From Histomonas meleagridis (lineage: Eukaryota; Parabasalia; Tritrichomonadida; Dientamoebidae), in contig WSYJ01000186.1 in NCBI GenBank assembly GCA_020186115.1, forward strand, positions 62,001-126,000: a stretch of DNA of 64,000 nt, in the 5' to 3' direction. A model generated the notes under the pieces. It searched no databases. It saw nothing but the letters and a program-made list of their open reading frames with translations, and was not told where the DNA came from. The translations under genes and the position numbers were made by a program. Every line of letters starts with the position of its first letter. The stretch's first letter is position 1. Below are positions 31,301 through 41,100 of the stretch, piece after piece.

Positions 31301-34300
31301 TGATTCAAAAAATATATTCTGAAATGTATTTAATAAATTTTCGTTAATTATATTATTAAATTTTGTTTTATCAAAAATTGAATTTGTTTTATCTATATAA
31401 AGAATTCCACATCGTGAAAATAATGAAGGTGTTATATTATTAATAGAATTTGTTTCAATTATAAAATGTAATTTTTGATCAAAAATATAATTATCAAGAA
31501 AGTTTGTTCTTAAATTATCAAATTGTAACATTTCTTCTAAATATTTAACAATTTCTTTAGTTAATGGTCCATTAAATCGAACAATACAATGTTTCTTTGG
31601 ATCACGATTTAAAAAAGAATGAAAAATTCCATATTTTTGATATTCGTCATTATTTAAATCTTTTTTAATATTTCCGAAAATATTATCAATTTTATTTGAT
31701 GAATGATATAAATCGAAAATTTTTAATGGTTTTATATCATTAAATTTCGTTGATAAGTTTTGATCATTTGATATATTTTTAAAGACTTTTTTCAATAAGT
31801 TAAGTATATAAGATTTACCACATTTAGAATCGCCATAAATTATTACACAATTATATTGTAACATTAAACGATATAAATTAATTGTTTTTGTTATATAATT
31901 TTCATCATTAATTTTTAAGTTATTTCTTAATTGCTCTTCAACAATTTTAATTTTTTCTGTATAATAAGTAAATGAAATATTTTTAATAAAGTCATTTATA
32001 TTATTAAATAAATTAAATGAAGAATATAATATCGAATAAAATGTATTGATTTGATTCTTTGGTATTATTGGATAAAATTGATGATGAAATGAACATGCAA
32101 TTACAAACTCTTCAGTTAATTTCGGATTTTCATAATAATTAACAAATGAAATTTCATTATATGAATTTTGTATAGTTTCTTTTAGATAATTATACGCATT
32201 ATCAATGATTGAATATAAGTTTTTTACTTGGTTTTTATATATCATTGTATCAAATAAATTTGTAATTGAACTTAAAGTCGAAATTATTTTATTTGTTAAA
32301 TTTTTAATTGATCGAAAACCATTTGATACTAATTTAACTTCAGTAATTACATGTAAATCTAAAGCAGAATAAGAAATTGGCTTTAAAAATGTTATTAACT
32401 GTTTTGGAATTGATTTATTTTTAAAGATATTCGAATTTTTAGTAAAGAAAATTCGATTATTTTTATTAACATTATAAATATTATTTTCAATATTAATTTT
32501 ATTGTTCTCAGAAAACTTTTTATTTCTTAAAAACTCAAAGATTTCACTATTGTTTTCATATGATAATTTCTCAATATTAGGAAAACATAACCAATTTCCA
32601 GTAATAACACTACCAATAAATAAACGTGAAATAATATATTTCGAAATATTAGAGAAAGAAGGAACAAAATAAATGAATTTTCCAAATAAACAAGCCAAAT
32701 ATTTAATAATATATTTTTTCCCAATTAATTCAGAACCAAATAAAAGCGAATAATTATCATTAATAATATTATTCGTTAAATTTAATAAAGCTTTTTCAGA
32801 TGATGGAAAATATATAAATTTTGGAGTTGTACCAAAAAATTCATATCCATGTTCAATTTGATTATCATTTTGTTTTAGATAAAGCAACGTTTCATTTTCA
32901 TCATATATAAATTGTAATTCTTGATCCCAATTAATTTTCGGATCATAAAATTGATAATTTTCATTAAATGATTTGATTTTTTGTAACTGATGATTTAAAA
33001 GAGTTGAAACACATGATAATTTATTTAGTTCTGTTGCATTTAATGGTGTTACCATTGTTTTAGAAATTAATTGAATCTTTTGAAGTAAATTTTGACTTAA
33101 ATTCGAAAACGAATTTTCTTTAAAACATAAATTTACTTCATTTGTAAATATAATTTGTAATGATAAAATTATTATATTTGTATTAAATGTTAATAACCAA
33201 TCAATGAAATTGTTTGATTGATATTTCGATATTGCTAACGAAAGATTTGACTTAAAAGAAGAACGAGAATTTTCTAATAATTGAGGAAGCCAATCTTCTA
33301 ATGAATTTTTACATTGAACAGGATGATCAAATGTTAAAATATCACCAGAGTCACCAACTAAACCATATATTTTCATATTAGAGAAATCTTGAATTTTTGA
33401 ATTTGTTGTTTTATCTTTTTGTCTTGCGGAAGTAATTGTTTGGAAAGCTCTTGAGTCAAAATTCTTTATATTCATAAATATTTTAGCTAAATGATAAACA
33501 TAAGTTGAAAAATCTAAAGTTGAAAGTATTGTTATAATTTCATTATTACTTAAGAAGAATAATCTTGGTAAGTTATTTCTTTTATAATTTATATATTTAT
33601 TCAATGAAACAAAGATTTTATTACATAATTCATTATTTTCATTAAGTATTTGTAATAATGATGGATATGAACATATGTAAAAAAGATTATTATCTCCTTT
33701 GGAATATTTCATGAAATTATTCCATTTTTCTTTTATTTCTATAATATGTTTTGATTCTTGACTTAAAATTGATTTAATATCATCTTTTTCAAAAATTGGC
33801 TCTAAAACATTCCAATTTATTTGGAACTCATTCCAAATATTAATAATTTTAAATATGTTTTCAAGTTTTGTATTTAATTGATTTACATCATTTTCAATTC
33901 GTTTCATATAAGGTGATAATAACATTTCTTCTAATTTTATTTGCGTATCTTCGATTTTTTGGTTTAATTGATTTATATTTCCTAATTTTATAATTTCTTC
34001 ATTAATTTCATAATTAGATTCATTTATTGGTATTAATGTTTCATTCCAATATTTTAATATATTATTAAATTCGGTTTCGATTTGCGATTCTTTTTGTGAG
34101 ATTGAAGTCATATTTGAAATTTTTTCTTTTTCTTTTAATATTCCAAATGATATTAATTCCGATATTTTAATTTGCGGATAATATTTATTTGGATGTCCAC
34201 ATTCATCAAATAATTTATTCCAATGATGAATTTGCATTTGACCAGAAGAAAGTTGTTCAATTTGTGGTATAAAAGAGATAATATTTTCGGTATTTTCTTT

Positions 34301-36925
34301 TAATTCTATTAAGAGTTGATTTGATTCTTTTAGTAATGATTCTAATGAAATTATATTTGATTTAAGTACTAATAAATCCGATTTTAATTGGTTAATATCT
34401 AATTTTATTAATGAAGTTGTTGAAATTGTTTTATAAATTAAATTCCATTTAGAAATATTATTTATTATTTCATCCATAAATTGAATGTTAAATTTAATTT
34501 CATCAAATAATGAAAAATCATTAATTTTTTGATTCATTGTTATTTGAAATTCTTTTAAATTGTTAATTTTTGGTTCCATTATTTGAATTTTGTTTTTGAT
34601 TTTTGTTATTGTATTAATATAATCATCAATGTTTTGTATAGAATTCGGATAATTTTTAATCATTTTCGAATATTTTTTGATTTTTTTGTGATAAAAATCA
34701 ATTTCTTGCAGTAAATTAAATTTATATTTATCGAATTTAATTTCTTTTATTGAAGCTGCAGATTTTTGTAATTTTTGATAAGTTTGAAAACGCATAATTA
34801 AATTTTTGTTTTCTTCATTAATTTTTAATAAATCCTTATCAAATTCTTTCATTACTTTAATTGCATCACCAATAAAATCAATTTCAAGAGAAATTAAAGG
34901 TGTTAAATAAGATGTCTTATCAACAAAATTACAAAAATCGATATAATTATCAAGATCATTTGAATCGTTTTTAAATTTTTTAAAACAGCCATTAAAAATC
35001 ATTTGTAATTTATTTATTTTATTTTTTGTTAATTCATTAATTAAATCAAATAAATCATTTAAACATTTATTTGGAATTTGTACTAAATTATTTCGAAGTT
35101 TTCTTGAATTAATATAAAGTGAACCTCTATCAGCACAAACTCTAAATTGTGTTAAAGTTTCTTTATCTTTTTTAAATTGTTTTATATCATTTTTTACTTT
35201 GTTAAAATCAAAAATTAGTTCTTTTTGTGAATCGAATTCTATTTCATCCAAATTTTCATCATTTTCAAATAATTTAATAATTTTTGTATTTCCACCTCTT
35301 TCAAATAAATAAGAATTTGGATCCCAAATTTGTCCGACATGATATATTGGATAATATTCATTATATTGTTGAGCTAAAGCTTCTGCATCTTTATAAGATA
35401 TTTCAATTGTATGTAAAACATGATATTTAATACTATCGAATAAAGTATTTGATGAAACCATTTGATTGAAATTTGGTCCATTTTCAAATAAATCATTTAA
35501 ATCATTTATATTTTCTTGCAGTTGATTCCTTAATTGTTGGCTTTGTATAATTCGTGGTAAATTATTTACATGAAAAATTGTTTCATCAAATGAACACCGA
35601 GTTAAATTTAATAATTCTGTTAATGACGGAGTAATAATAATTTTTCCTTCTTCATTAAAACAAACTTCGACTTCAAAAATAGAAGAAAGTTCCGCAGTTA
35701 TATTATTTTCGGCTTTTTTCCAACATTCTAATAAACCTTTCGCTAAATTTTCAAGTATTGTTATATCGATCATTCTAAATAATTGGCATTCAGTAAATAT
35801 TTCTTTTTTTACCACTGAATTCCGATGTAATTCTTCGGAATATTTCTTTTGCTCGAGAATTTTTAATTGTATCATATTCGGATTTCTTCTTTTAATTTCA
35901 TTAAAATCGGAATCATTCACTACAACGCGTGAAGGATCACGAATACTATCATCGAGTTGAACAAGTTCATTAATAATTTTCGCAATAAATTTTGAATATA
36001 AATCATCAAATATTTCATAATATTGTTTTTTGATTTTTATAAAATGATTTAATTTATATTTCTTTTGGGGATAAAATGGAAGTAAATAATCTTTAAGTAA
36101 TGTTTCACATGTAAATGAGTTCTTTAATATTTGTAACGTTGTTTGATAATATACAGAATTATTAATGATGGAATGCGAATAAACATCATTACTAACTTGC
36201 TCAAATCTTTGCTTCAATACAAAGTTTTTCCATATTCGAAATGTACGCCAATGAAATAAATGTGAAAATGTTTTGAAGTTTCGAAGGACTTCATAATTTG
36301 ATGATTCATGATACCATTGATCTAATGAAAAATGTTCAGTGTTTTCATTAGGACAAACGTGTGAAATTCCACCAGCTGAAAATATAAAATGCTCCGGATT
36401 GATTTTTGAGAACGAAACTTTGATAAGTTTGTATGGATTAAAATTGGGATCATTTTTGTCATCAGCATAATTTAAATAAATAAGTTTATGTGGATCTATG
36501 TCTGGTTGTTTGGAAAAATATTCAATTGGATTTTCAATAAATTCTTCTTCTTCATTCGAAAATTGTTGTTGAAAAATATTGATTTGTTTTTGAGGTTCTT
36601 GAGAAATATATGAAATTGGTCTTTTGGATAAAAGGGAAGTGGTAACTTGAGTTGGAATTTTTGGAATTGTTGTTTTAGGTTTCGCTGTAATTGTTCTGGG
36701 TTTATTTTGTTGTCGAAGAACTACAAGACTTGGATTTTGAGTTCGAAGGAGAACGCCATCTTTTTCTAATTCAGGTGAATTCATTTCAAATTCATGAATT
36801 GATTCATCAATATCTTTTGAGTTAAATAATCCATGAGATTTTTTGATTGGGGTTGTTATCTTTTTGTGTGTTGATTTTTTTCTTTTTGGAATAATTAATT
36901 TTGTCTCTTGGATCTTGTAGTTCAT
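25334..36925 (-). CDS. Dynein heavy chain with degenerate ATPase sites (pseudo-dynein)
   Basis: 3863 residues from ATG at 36925. The whole heavy-chain plan is present: tail, linker, six AAA modules, stalk with microtubule-binding domain (FIEVLCIFLNKPIDYDILKD near 2657) and a C-terminal domain. The tail (WRTFRIWKNFV) recalls inner-arm axonemal chains. AAA1, normally the motor ATPase, follows GYEFFGTTPKF but has GSELIGKK (about 1397) instead of GPAGTGKT and CFPNIEKL instead of Walker B CFDEFNR. AAA2 keeps GDSKCGKS (about 1698). AAA3 keeps GKSFSGKT (about 2048) with Walker B IFDNV. AAA4 has lost its P-loop (GNNNCERL, about 2357). It is intact in frame, hence under selection, but probably not an active motor. 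It may be analogous to DNHD1. Confidence 0.9.
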   Translation of the reverse strand: MNYKIQETKLIIPKRKKSTHKKITTPIKKSHGLFNSKDIDESIHEFEMNSPELEKDGVLLRTQNPSLVVLRQQNKPRTITAKPKTTIPKIPTQVTTSLLSKRPISYISQEPQKQINIFQQQFSNEEEEFIENPIEYFSKQPDIDPHKLIYLNYADDKNDPNFNPYKLIKVSFSKINPEHFIFSAGGISHVCPNENTEHFSLDQWYHESSNYEVLRNFKTFSHLFHWRTFRIWKNFVLKQRFEQVSNDVYSHSIINNSVYYQTTLQILKNSFTCETLLKDYLLPFYPQKKYKLNHFIKIKKQYYEIFDDLYSKFIAKIINELVQLDDSIRDPSRVVVNDSDFNEIKRRNPNMIQLKILEQKKYSEELHRNSVVKKEIFTECQLFRMIDITILENLAKGLLECWKKAENNITAELSSIFEVEVCFNEEGKIIITPSLTELLNLTRCSFDETIFHVNNLPRIIQSQQLRNQLQENINDLNDLFENGPNFNQMVSSNTLFDSIKYHVLHTIEISYKDAEALAQQYNEYYPIYHVGQIWDPNSYLFERGGNTKIIKLFENDENLDEIEFDSQKELIFDFNKVKNDIKQFKKDKETLTQFRVCADRGSLYINSRKLRNNLVQIPNKCLNDLFDLINELTKNKINKLQMIFNGCFKKFKNDSNDLDNYIDFCNFVDKTSYLTPLISLEIDFIGDAIKVMKEFDKDLLKINEENKNLIMRFQTYQKLQKSAASIKEIKFDKYKFNLLQEIDFYHKKIKKYSKMIKNYPNSIQNIDDYINTITKIKNKIQIMEPKINNLKEFQITMNQKINDFSLFDEIKFNIQFMDEIINNISKWNLIYKTISTTSLIKLDINQLKSDLLVLKSNIISLESLLKESNQLLIELKENTENIISFIPQIEQLSSGQMQIHHWNKLFDECGHPNKYYPQIKISELISFGILKEKEKISNMTSISQKESQIETEFNNILKYWNETLIPINESNYEINEEIIKLGNINQLNQKIEDTQIKLEEMLLSPYMKRIENDVNQLNTKLENIFKIINIWNEFQINWNVLEPIFEKDDIKSILSQESKHIIEIKEKWNNFMKYSKGDNNLFYICSYPSLLQILNENNELCNKIFVSLNKYINYKRNNLPRLFFLSNNEIITILSTLDFSTYVYHLAKIFMNIKNFDSRAFQTITSARQKDKTTNSKIQDFSNMKIYGLVGDSGDILTFDHPVQCKNSLEDWLPQLLENSRSSFKSNLSLAISKYQSNNFIDWLLTFNTNIIILSLQIIFTNEVNLCFKENSFSNLSQNLLQKIQLISKTMVTPLNATELNKLSCVSTLLNHQLQKIKSFNENYQFYDPKINWDQELQFIYDENETLLYLKQNDNQIEHGYEFFGTTPKFIYFPSSEKALLNLTNNIINDNYSLLFGSELIGKKYIIKYLACLFGKFIYFVPSFSNISKYIISRLFIGSVITGNWLCFPNIEKLSYENNSEIFEFLRNKKFSENNKINIENNIYNVNKNNRIFFTKNSNIFKNKSIPKQLITFLKPISYSALDLHVITEVKLVSNGFRSIKNLTNKIISTLSSITNLFDTMIYKNQVKNLYSIIDNAYNYLKETIQNSYNEISFVNYYENPKLTEEFVIACSFHHQFYPIIPKNQINTFYSILYSSFNLFNNINDFIKNISFTYYTEKIKIVEEQLRNNLKINDENYITKTINLYRLMLQYNCVIIYGDSKCGKSYILNLLKKVFKNISNDQNLSTKFNDIKPLKIFDLYHSSNKIDNIFGNIKKDLNNDEYQKYGIFHSFLNRDPKKHCIVRFNGPLTKEIVKYLEEMLQFDNLRTNFLDNYIFDQKLHFIIETNSINNITPSLFSRCGILYIDKTNSIFDKTKFNNIINENLLNTFQNIFFESYDKINEYIKQNNNFKQKQKLLEYFASKSLEYSLMYLSKYSVNDINDLKKVFSLALVAIYSSLFKDKYIEDFCVWLQKYFELDIPSDWNNFNVNEHFWDVFQRPTLLSLTLNEKFQFVPYDFSILKSDPIIKNINRCDSFKLVSDITFYTAQYLPLFQQLNLILNDHKNVILTGKSFSGKTKFLQCFFTMFPKYIPIIVPINQYSTPKSILKHIKFNSTNSKKPYYVSSQNSIHILIFDNVTPSNLYAIEFIRMLTSDSKIPIYNEKDSKHLKYVKLKNFVIMITGKSLFKYPQRLINLFVPIHLNCPLKFTQMHLLNNYSEYFNVSKEFIQQIYIFLSNLNINEFSYDQILQILIFDENKTYETKEQKENLIKSLISEIEFFFYHKANQEEKEIIRKSFYNAFNDENYHKMFSQYLNDKTKFLYHQIDYTNENMTIKLIESSYDEISEKIKTYFHVTYSSIKQFLLIQRAVSYPNSNAFLIGNNNCERLLISKFVSKCLNYDFYHITNNFKEKMKEIITNTFNSNKKILIYIDTIEDIELIIFILKTKDYSMFLPDEIKEIYKNDNQNLFGYNYLLDKLEMKIHLLINIDNNKFKVPNINNVYTILFEDFYQQNIENLLNKILNSNIFNAIIQKAFEENTIFSINSIYDFVDSVNINIQKHIQKEESMKLTIENSIKFFDEVNSNKEQIEQNILQMKPKIEMLKPEYKVKLIEKLNQINTNIDVKSNEINKDKKLVQIYNENIEYLKSQYENYLEEVKQIKEEDLNNIKHDNSQIFNKFIEVLCIFLNKPIDYDILKDPNLITMLTNNNDNEHLIQNEVINELKNYFNKEEMNRKNIEEISPVLGNIYDYIFTIYKYGLLRNDIETLENELNVKENEFNDYINETQNEIQKIEIEMKEIDDLMELYKDDNEKEKFFNEFEQTNNKFEKFKQFSEDTNKIYKYLQNQISEIQNDHQNIIGNSLITFIYLYFCGFMKKEQKKNFMSNIIEMFNQNSIQFSQENYYDIIFKEILSKKAEKNEELYFNELTFDYFYMLNSIRTPLIIDKNGIVFELFSNINEKFIKTSLLSSEFTNDLVNSMIKGKTILVNDINYYHPILKSFLNSQKNIEIEHENITISPKFKLILFTSINDINQLPKNLLDNVNVINLFDSIKSYSNEQILNILIKKYYNENIIIKSKKLNIIENEYNIMKAKLKLIDQLNKILEQKQIKKNFDFLFENDYFKSINNTYSIIQNLLKFDIDSIEQERNEIKNILQNQIKVCKNIWEIVLEYFNYSFIPLPKFLQYISKSKISLDKENRFSFQNDLTFTLIKNVFPTLSFNSSFVFLFLVAFHYEKHTKNDLINIIKHIQEQIIFKTQIDKTLNGNIIETLTTSNLENIYQNIINYIKKYFGNNFSKLYPILQIDSFVSTNSQIPTIILTKSYEITSLIEYHFVNKNRIKSFEIISLYENEEKLNFLYEKIISLISNDIIICIQIDNNNLSTQISSFIYDIYNYLQISNEISINSRIVFITKTLKSFPLNILQDSNVIFYDNFSVSIRNQIIQFYKHFSTFIQNNINTKLMKKILCILLTLYSMINFSEFMSPLGLYERQQINELNIIKSFDNIKQIFDKYDDNNEFPLRNIRNIIQNDFGVCCIDSFDRRRIRSFVYSVFSSSNIENDYVFYDITKTLISSDSSFVNIINNIENLSVFSSCDVLMLNLNTSDLIHKINMSKWICKPFFDLKILKNEETNLIDLNELIPSNINLSIKNENEPIWVYFINEINNFNNSLEIIRLNILNPNEKITKNLKLNIIPKKWKNLMFYSESNSLTKFMDFINQKKYFLDQINSSQKIPSKINVKFISKLKTFLNIFLYQKAFEKELKIDSLTYEFSFRKENEDSLALDGIYLMNCDFDKDKNHLTFNNDKKLFVKMPEIVCNVVQKRNKTEKMFMCQLFNTLDSREFVLDRNQKRIDGEIDNFICYIPMLTDVPVKELLTNGTSMFCVLPDTVYIDNN

Positions 36926-36947
36926 TTCCCTCAATAACGAGAAATTT

Positions 36948-36953
36948 TGTGAA
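36948..36953 (-). promoter_or_regulatory. Initiator-like TCACAA before the dynein gene
   Basis: Minus-strand TCACAA fits TCA(+1)(C/T)(A/T), 22 bases before the ATG. The intergenic space to the divergent coiled-coil gene is only 80 bases, so both promoters overlap. Confidence 0.35.
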
Positions 36954-37005
36954 GATTACAAAAAAATTGGAATGTAAACGTTAAGAGAATGAGTACGTTA
37001 ACAAA

Positions 37006-37869
37006 ATGAACATAAATAACCAAATCGAACTAGAAATAAATGAAATTCGTTCTTTACTTCAAAAATATAGAGAATACGAAGAAAAATTAACGAAAGGAAA
37101 CGAAATATTAAAAAATATTCAACAAAATTATCAAATAAAAAAATCATTAGCAGAACAAAATGCTATGTTTCTAGAAGATAAATTCCAACATCTCAAAAAA
37201 GAGATAGTTGGTTTATATTCTGAATCTATTCCGGAAATTAGTAAAGAAGAAGCTCAATCACAATTATACGAAACTTACATTAAATGGAAAAAAATAAAGC
37301 AAAATGCCATTACACAAAAAACCAACCGGGAAAATATCGATCAAATGATGAAACAGATTAGTTTTCAACAAGAATTATTAAAAAAAGAAGAAATCGCTAT
37401 TACGAATCTTCGTGATCAAGAACAAAAAATAAAAAATCAAGAAGCAAAAGAATATAGTAAAATTATGGAGGAATTGCATCGTTCATCTGATGAACTTCAA
37501 AAACTTCATGAACAAAATCAAGAAAAAAAAGAAATTTTTGAACGAATCAAAAAATCGAATGAAAATCTTAAAGAATGTCTTAATGAAGTTAATAATACAA
37601 TTGATAACACAAATATTTTGCTTTCAAAGTATGAACGAATTTTAATTCGTTATGCAAAGAAACAAAAAGAAAGTAAAATTGCTCCAGAAGAAGGGAAAAA
37701 AATTAAATTCCTCAAACAAGAAAATGAACATTTATTAGAAGAAGAAAACAAATTAAAACAAGAATTGGTTTTGATTGAAAAAGAAGCTGAAACAAAGAAG
37801 AAAGAACTCACCGAATTCTTTAACCAAATGGATAATTTAAATAATGAAATTGATTCAATTATTTCTTGA
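37006..37869 (+). CDS. Coiled-coil protein, head to head with the dynein gene
   Basis: 287 residues from ATG. The protein is almost continuously coiled coil from about residue 5 to 285, with heptads such as LLQKYREYEEKLTKGNEILK and a short break near 70-80 (YSESIPEIS). No globular domain. This is the general look of ciliary CCDC proteins, but no specific family can be named. It shares an 80-base divergent promoter with the dynein heavy chain, so co-expression and a common axonemal structure are plausible. Confidence 0.65.
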   Translation: MNINNQIELEINEIRSLLQKYREYEEKLTKGNEILKNIQQNYQIKKSLAEQNAMFLEDKFQHLKKEIVGLYSESIPEISKEEAQSQLYETYIKWKKIKQNAITQKTNRENIDQMMKQISFQQELLKKEEIAITNLRDQEQKIKNQEAKEYSKIMEELHRSSDELQKLHEQNQEKKEIFERIKKSNENLKECLNEVNNTIDNTNILLSKYERILIRYAKKQKESKIAPEEGKKIKFLKQENEHLLEEENKLKQELVLIEKEAETKKKELTEFFNQMDNLNNEIDSIIS

Positions 37870-38050
37870 TGAAAACAATATCTTCTAAGCATAATTAAGT
37901 ATTTCTTATTCATACACGACAATGTTGAGGTTTACAAAGAAAAGTTGTATTACTCCCACAGCTCTAAAATACTTTGAGATATTTAGATAAAAGAAATTTA
38001 TTGTATGATATTGTTTAATGATTTTATTATCATAACAACAATTATTGTTT

Positions 38051-38052
<2 letters not shown>

Positions 38053-38084
<32 letters not shown>
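38053..38084. repeat. (AT)16 microsatellite
   Basis: Pure AT dinucleotides over 32 bases, beginning about 40 bases beyond the last stop codon of the ankyrin array (read on the minus strand). Confidence 0.95.
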
Positions 38085-38086
<2 letters not shown>

Positions 38087-38123
38087 TAATTATTTAATAA
38101 TATATAAAAGTTTAGTAAAATGT

Positions 38124-41100
38124 TTAAAACGTTTCATCAGTTCCAACAAACAATGATAATAAATCCATATTTCCTTTTTCAATAGCGATCTGGTGTGCTG
38201 TTCGCAAGAATAATAAAAAATTCCAAATAAAATTTTATAATTTTAATTCAAAAATTGAAATATTAAAGATAAAAATGAAATATCTTCGATATCTATATCT
38301 TCGATATATACTTGTTTAAGTAATAATTCAACAATTTCTTGTCGGTTCTTCAGTACAGAAATAATAAGTGCTGTTTTAAATCATCTAAATAATTCCCAAA
38401 TATTATTTTGAAATATTAAATAAAACATAAAAATTTTATCTTTGGCATTAATATCAATTCCTTCTTGTTCAAGAAGTAATTTAACTATTTCTGTATGACC
38501 ATTCCAAGATGCCCACATAAGTGCTGTATTAAATAATTTAAATAGTTTCCAAATATTATTTTGAAATATTAAATTATTAAAATAAATATCAAAATAAACA
38601 AATAAATATCTTTAGCATTAATATCAATTCCTTCATGTTCAAGAAGTAATTTAACAATTTCAGTATTTCCTCTGAATGATGCTTTTATAAGTGCTGTATT
38701 AAATAATTTAAATAGTTTCCAAATATTATTTTGAAATATTAAATTATTAAAATAAATATCAAAAATAAACAAATAAATATCTTTAGCATTAATATCAATT
38801 CCTTCATGTTCAAGAAGTAATTTAACAATTTCAGTATTTCCTCTGAATGATGCTTTTATAAGTGCTGTATTAAATAATTTAAATAGTTTCCAAATATTAT
38901 TTTGAAATATTAAATTATTAAAATAAATATCAAAATAAACAAATAAATATCTTTAGCATTAATATCAATTCCTTCATGTTCAAGAAGTAATTTAACAATT
39001 TCAGTATTTCCTCTGAATGATGCTTTTATAAGTGCTGTATTAAATAATTTAAATAGTTTCCAAATATTATTTTGAAATATTAAATTATTAAAATAAATAT
39101 CAAAATAAACAAATAAATATCTTTAGCATTAATATCAATTCCTTCATGTTCAAGAAGTAATTTAACAATTTCAGTGTTCGCATTCTCAGATGCTTCCATA
39201 AGTGCTGTCCAAAATAATTTAAATAATTCCCAAACATTATTTTGAAATATTAAATTATTAAAACAATTATCAAATTAAACAAATAAATGTCTTTTGAATT
39301 CACATCAATTCCTTCTTGTTCAAGAAGTAATTTAACTATTTCTGTGTGATTATTTCTAGATGCTAATACAAGTGCTGTTGCATATAGTTTAAACTAAAAA
39401 AATTTAAAAAATAATTTCCAAATTTTTGTTTGAAAAATCATATAGATGAAATAAATATTTGCATTAATATAAACACCATTATGCTCAAGAATTGATTTGA
39501 CATTTTCAAGATTTCCATTTATGCATTCATTCAAAAATTCCAATTTAATATCCTATAATTAACATCAATAAAAACTTTGAAACATAAAATCAACAAAAAA
39601 GATATTTTGAAAATATAAAATATGGATATCTTTGTGTATATTTCTATGTTTTCATGTTGAAGAAATGATAAAACGAAATCAATAATTTGATTTTGAATAA
39701 ATTCTATTGAAGGAGCTTTAATTATTAAAAATTAAATTTGATAAATGGATATCTTTCTTATCGTTATTAAAATCATGATCTTCATTAAGTAATTTTAGGA
39801 TAAAATCATAGCCTTTTAGTGATTTTTTATTTGTTGATTTATATATTTATAAAAAAACATCAAATTTAGAGAATAAACATTATCATTATTATAAATATTT
39901 GTTTTCAGTAAAAATTTAACTGTATCAATGATATTACACATCGAGATTTGATTAAATAACTCATCAAATATATATAAATGAAATAAACAATTTTTTCATC
40001 AAAATTATGATACCCCTCTAATTTAAGTAAATTTTTTATAATTTCGTTAAATCCATTTGCTATAATATTTTTAAATATTGCAAAAAATAATATTAAGAAA
40101 TTTTATATGTAATTTAAAAATTAAAAACTTTTAATAAATATCTCATTGTTTAAATTATTTCCTTCTTCTTCATTGTATAATTCAGTGGAATCGAAAATTC
40201 CATTCAAAAATATTTTTATAATTTGTGATTTAAATTATTTGAAGAAACTTCATATATTATATTGAAATAAGAAACCAATATAAAAAACTGTTTATAAAAA
40301 AAATTAATTTTAGTATTATTCTTAATAATTCTTTCTTTTTCAGATATCAGTTGCACAATTTCATTAAAGTTTAATTCGAATGAAATCTTAAGTGCTGTTT
40401 GAAATAATTTAAATAATTTCCAAATATTATTTTGAAAATTTAAATTATTAAAACATTATTTGAATAAAACAAATAAATATCTTTAGCATTAATATCAATT
40501 CCTTCTTGTTCAAGAAGTAATTTAACTATTTCGATGTTATTCTTCATAGATGCTTTAATAAGTGCTGTCCAAAATAATTTAAATAATTCCCAAATATTAT
40601 TTTAAAATAAAAAATTATTAAAACATTATTTGAATAAAACAAATAAATATTTTTAGCATTAATATCAATTCCTTCTTTCTCAAGAAGTAATTTAACGATT
40701 TCTATAAAATCTTTTGAAGATGCTTTCATAAGTGCTGTATTAAATAGCTTAAATATTTCCCAAATATTATTTTAAAATATAATAAAATTTATAGAAAATT
40801 TGAAAAAAATTTATAATCGTCTTTAGCATTAATATCAATATTTTTATTTTTAAGAAGCAAATTAACCATTCTTATTTGATTGTTTTTGATTGAGTAAAAT
40901 AAGGAAGTTTTAAATAATGTATATTATCTCCAAATTTTATTTTAAAATTTTGTAAATTCAAAAGAAAAATATTTCAAATTAACATCAATTCCTTCTTTTT
41001 CAAGAAGTAATTTTACAATATCATAGTAACCTTTTTTGATTGCCCAAATAAGAGGTGTTTTAAATAATTTAGAAAGATTCCATAAATAAAAAAGAAATTT

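Noticed and set aside
38611-39291. CRISPR-like or satellite array
   Set aside because: The 170-base repeats encode ankyrin units on the minus strand and continue into diverged copies. There are no unique spacers between short repeats.
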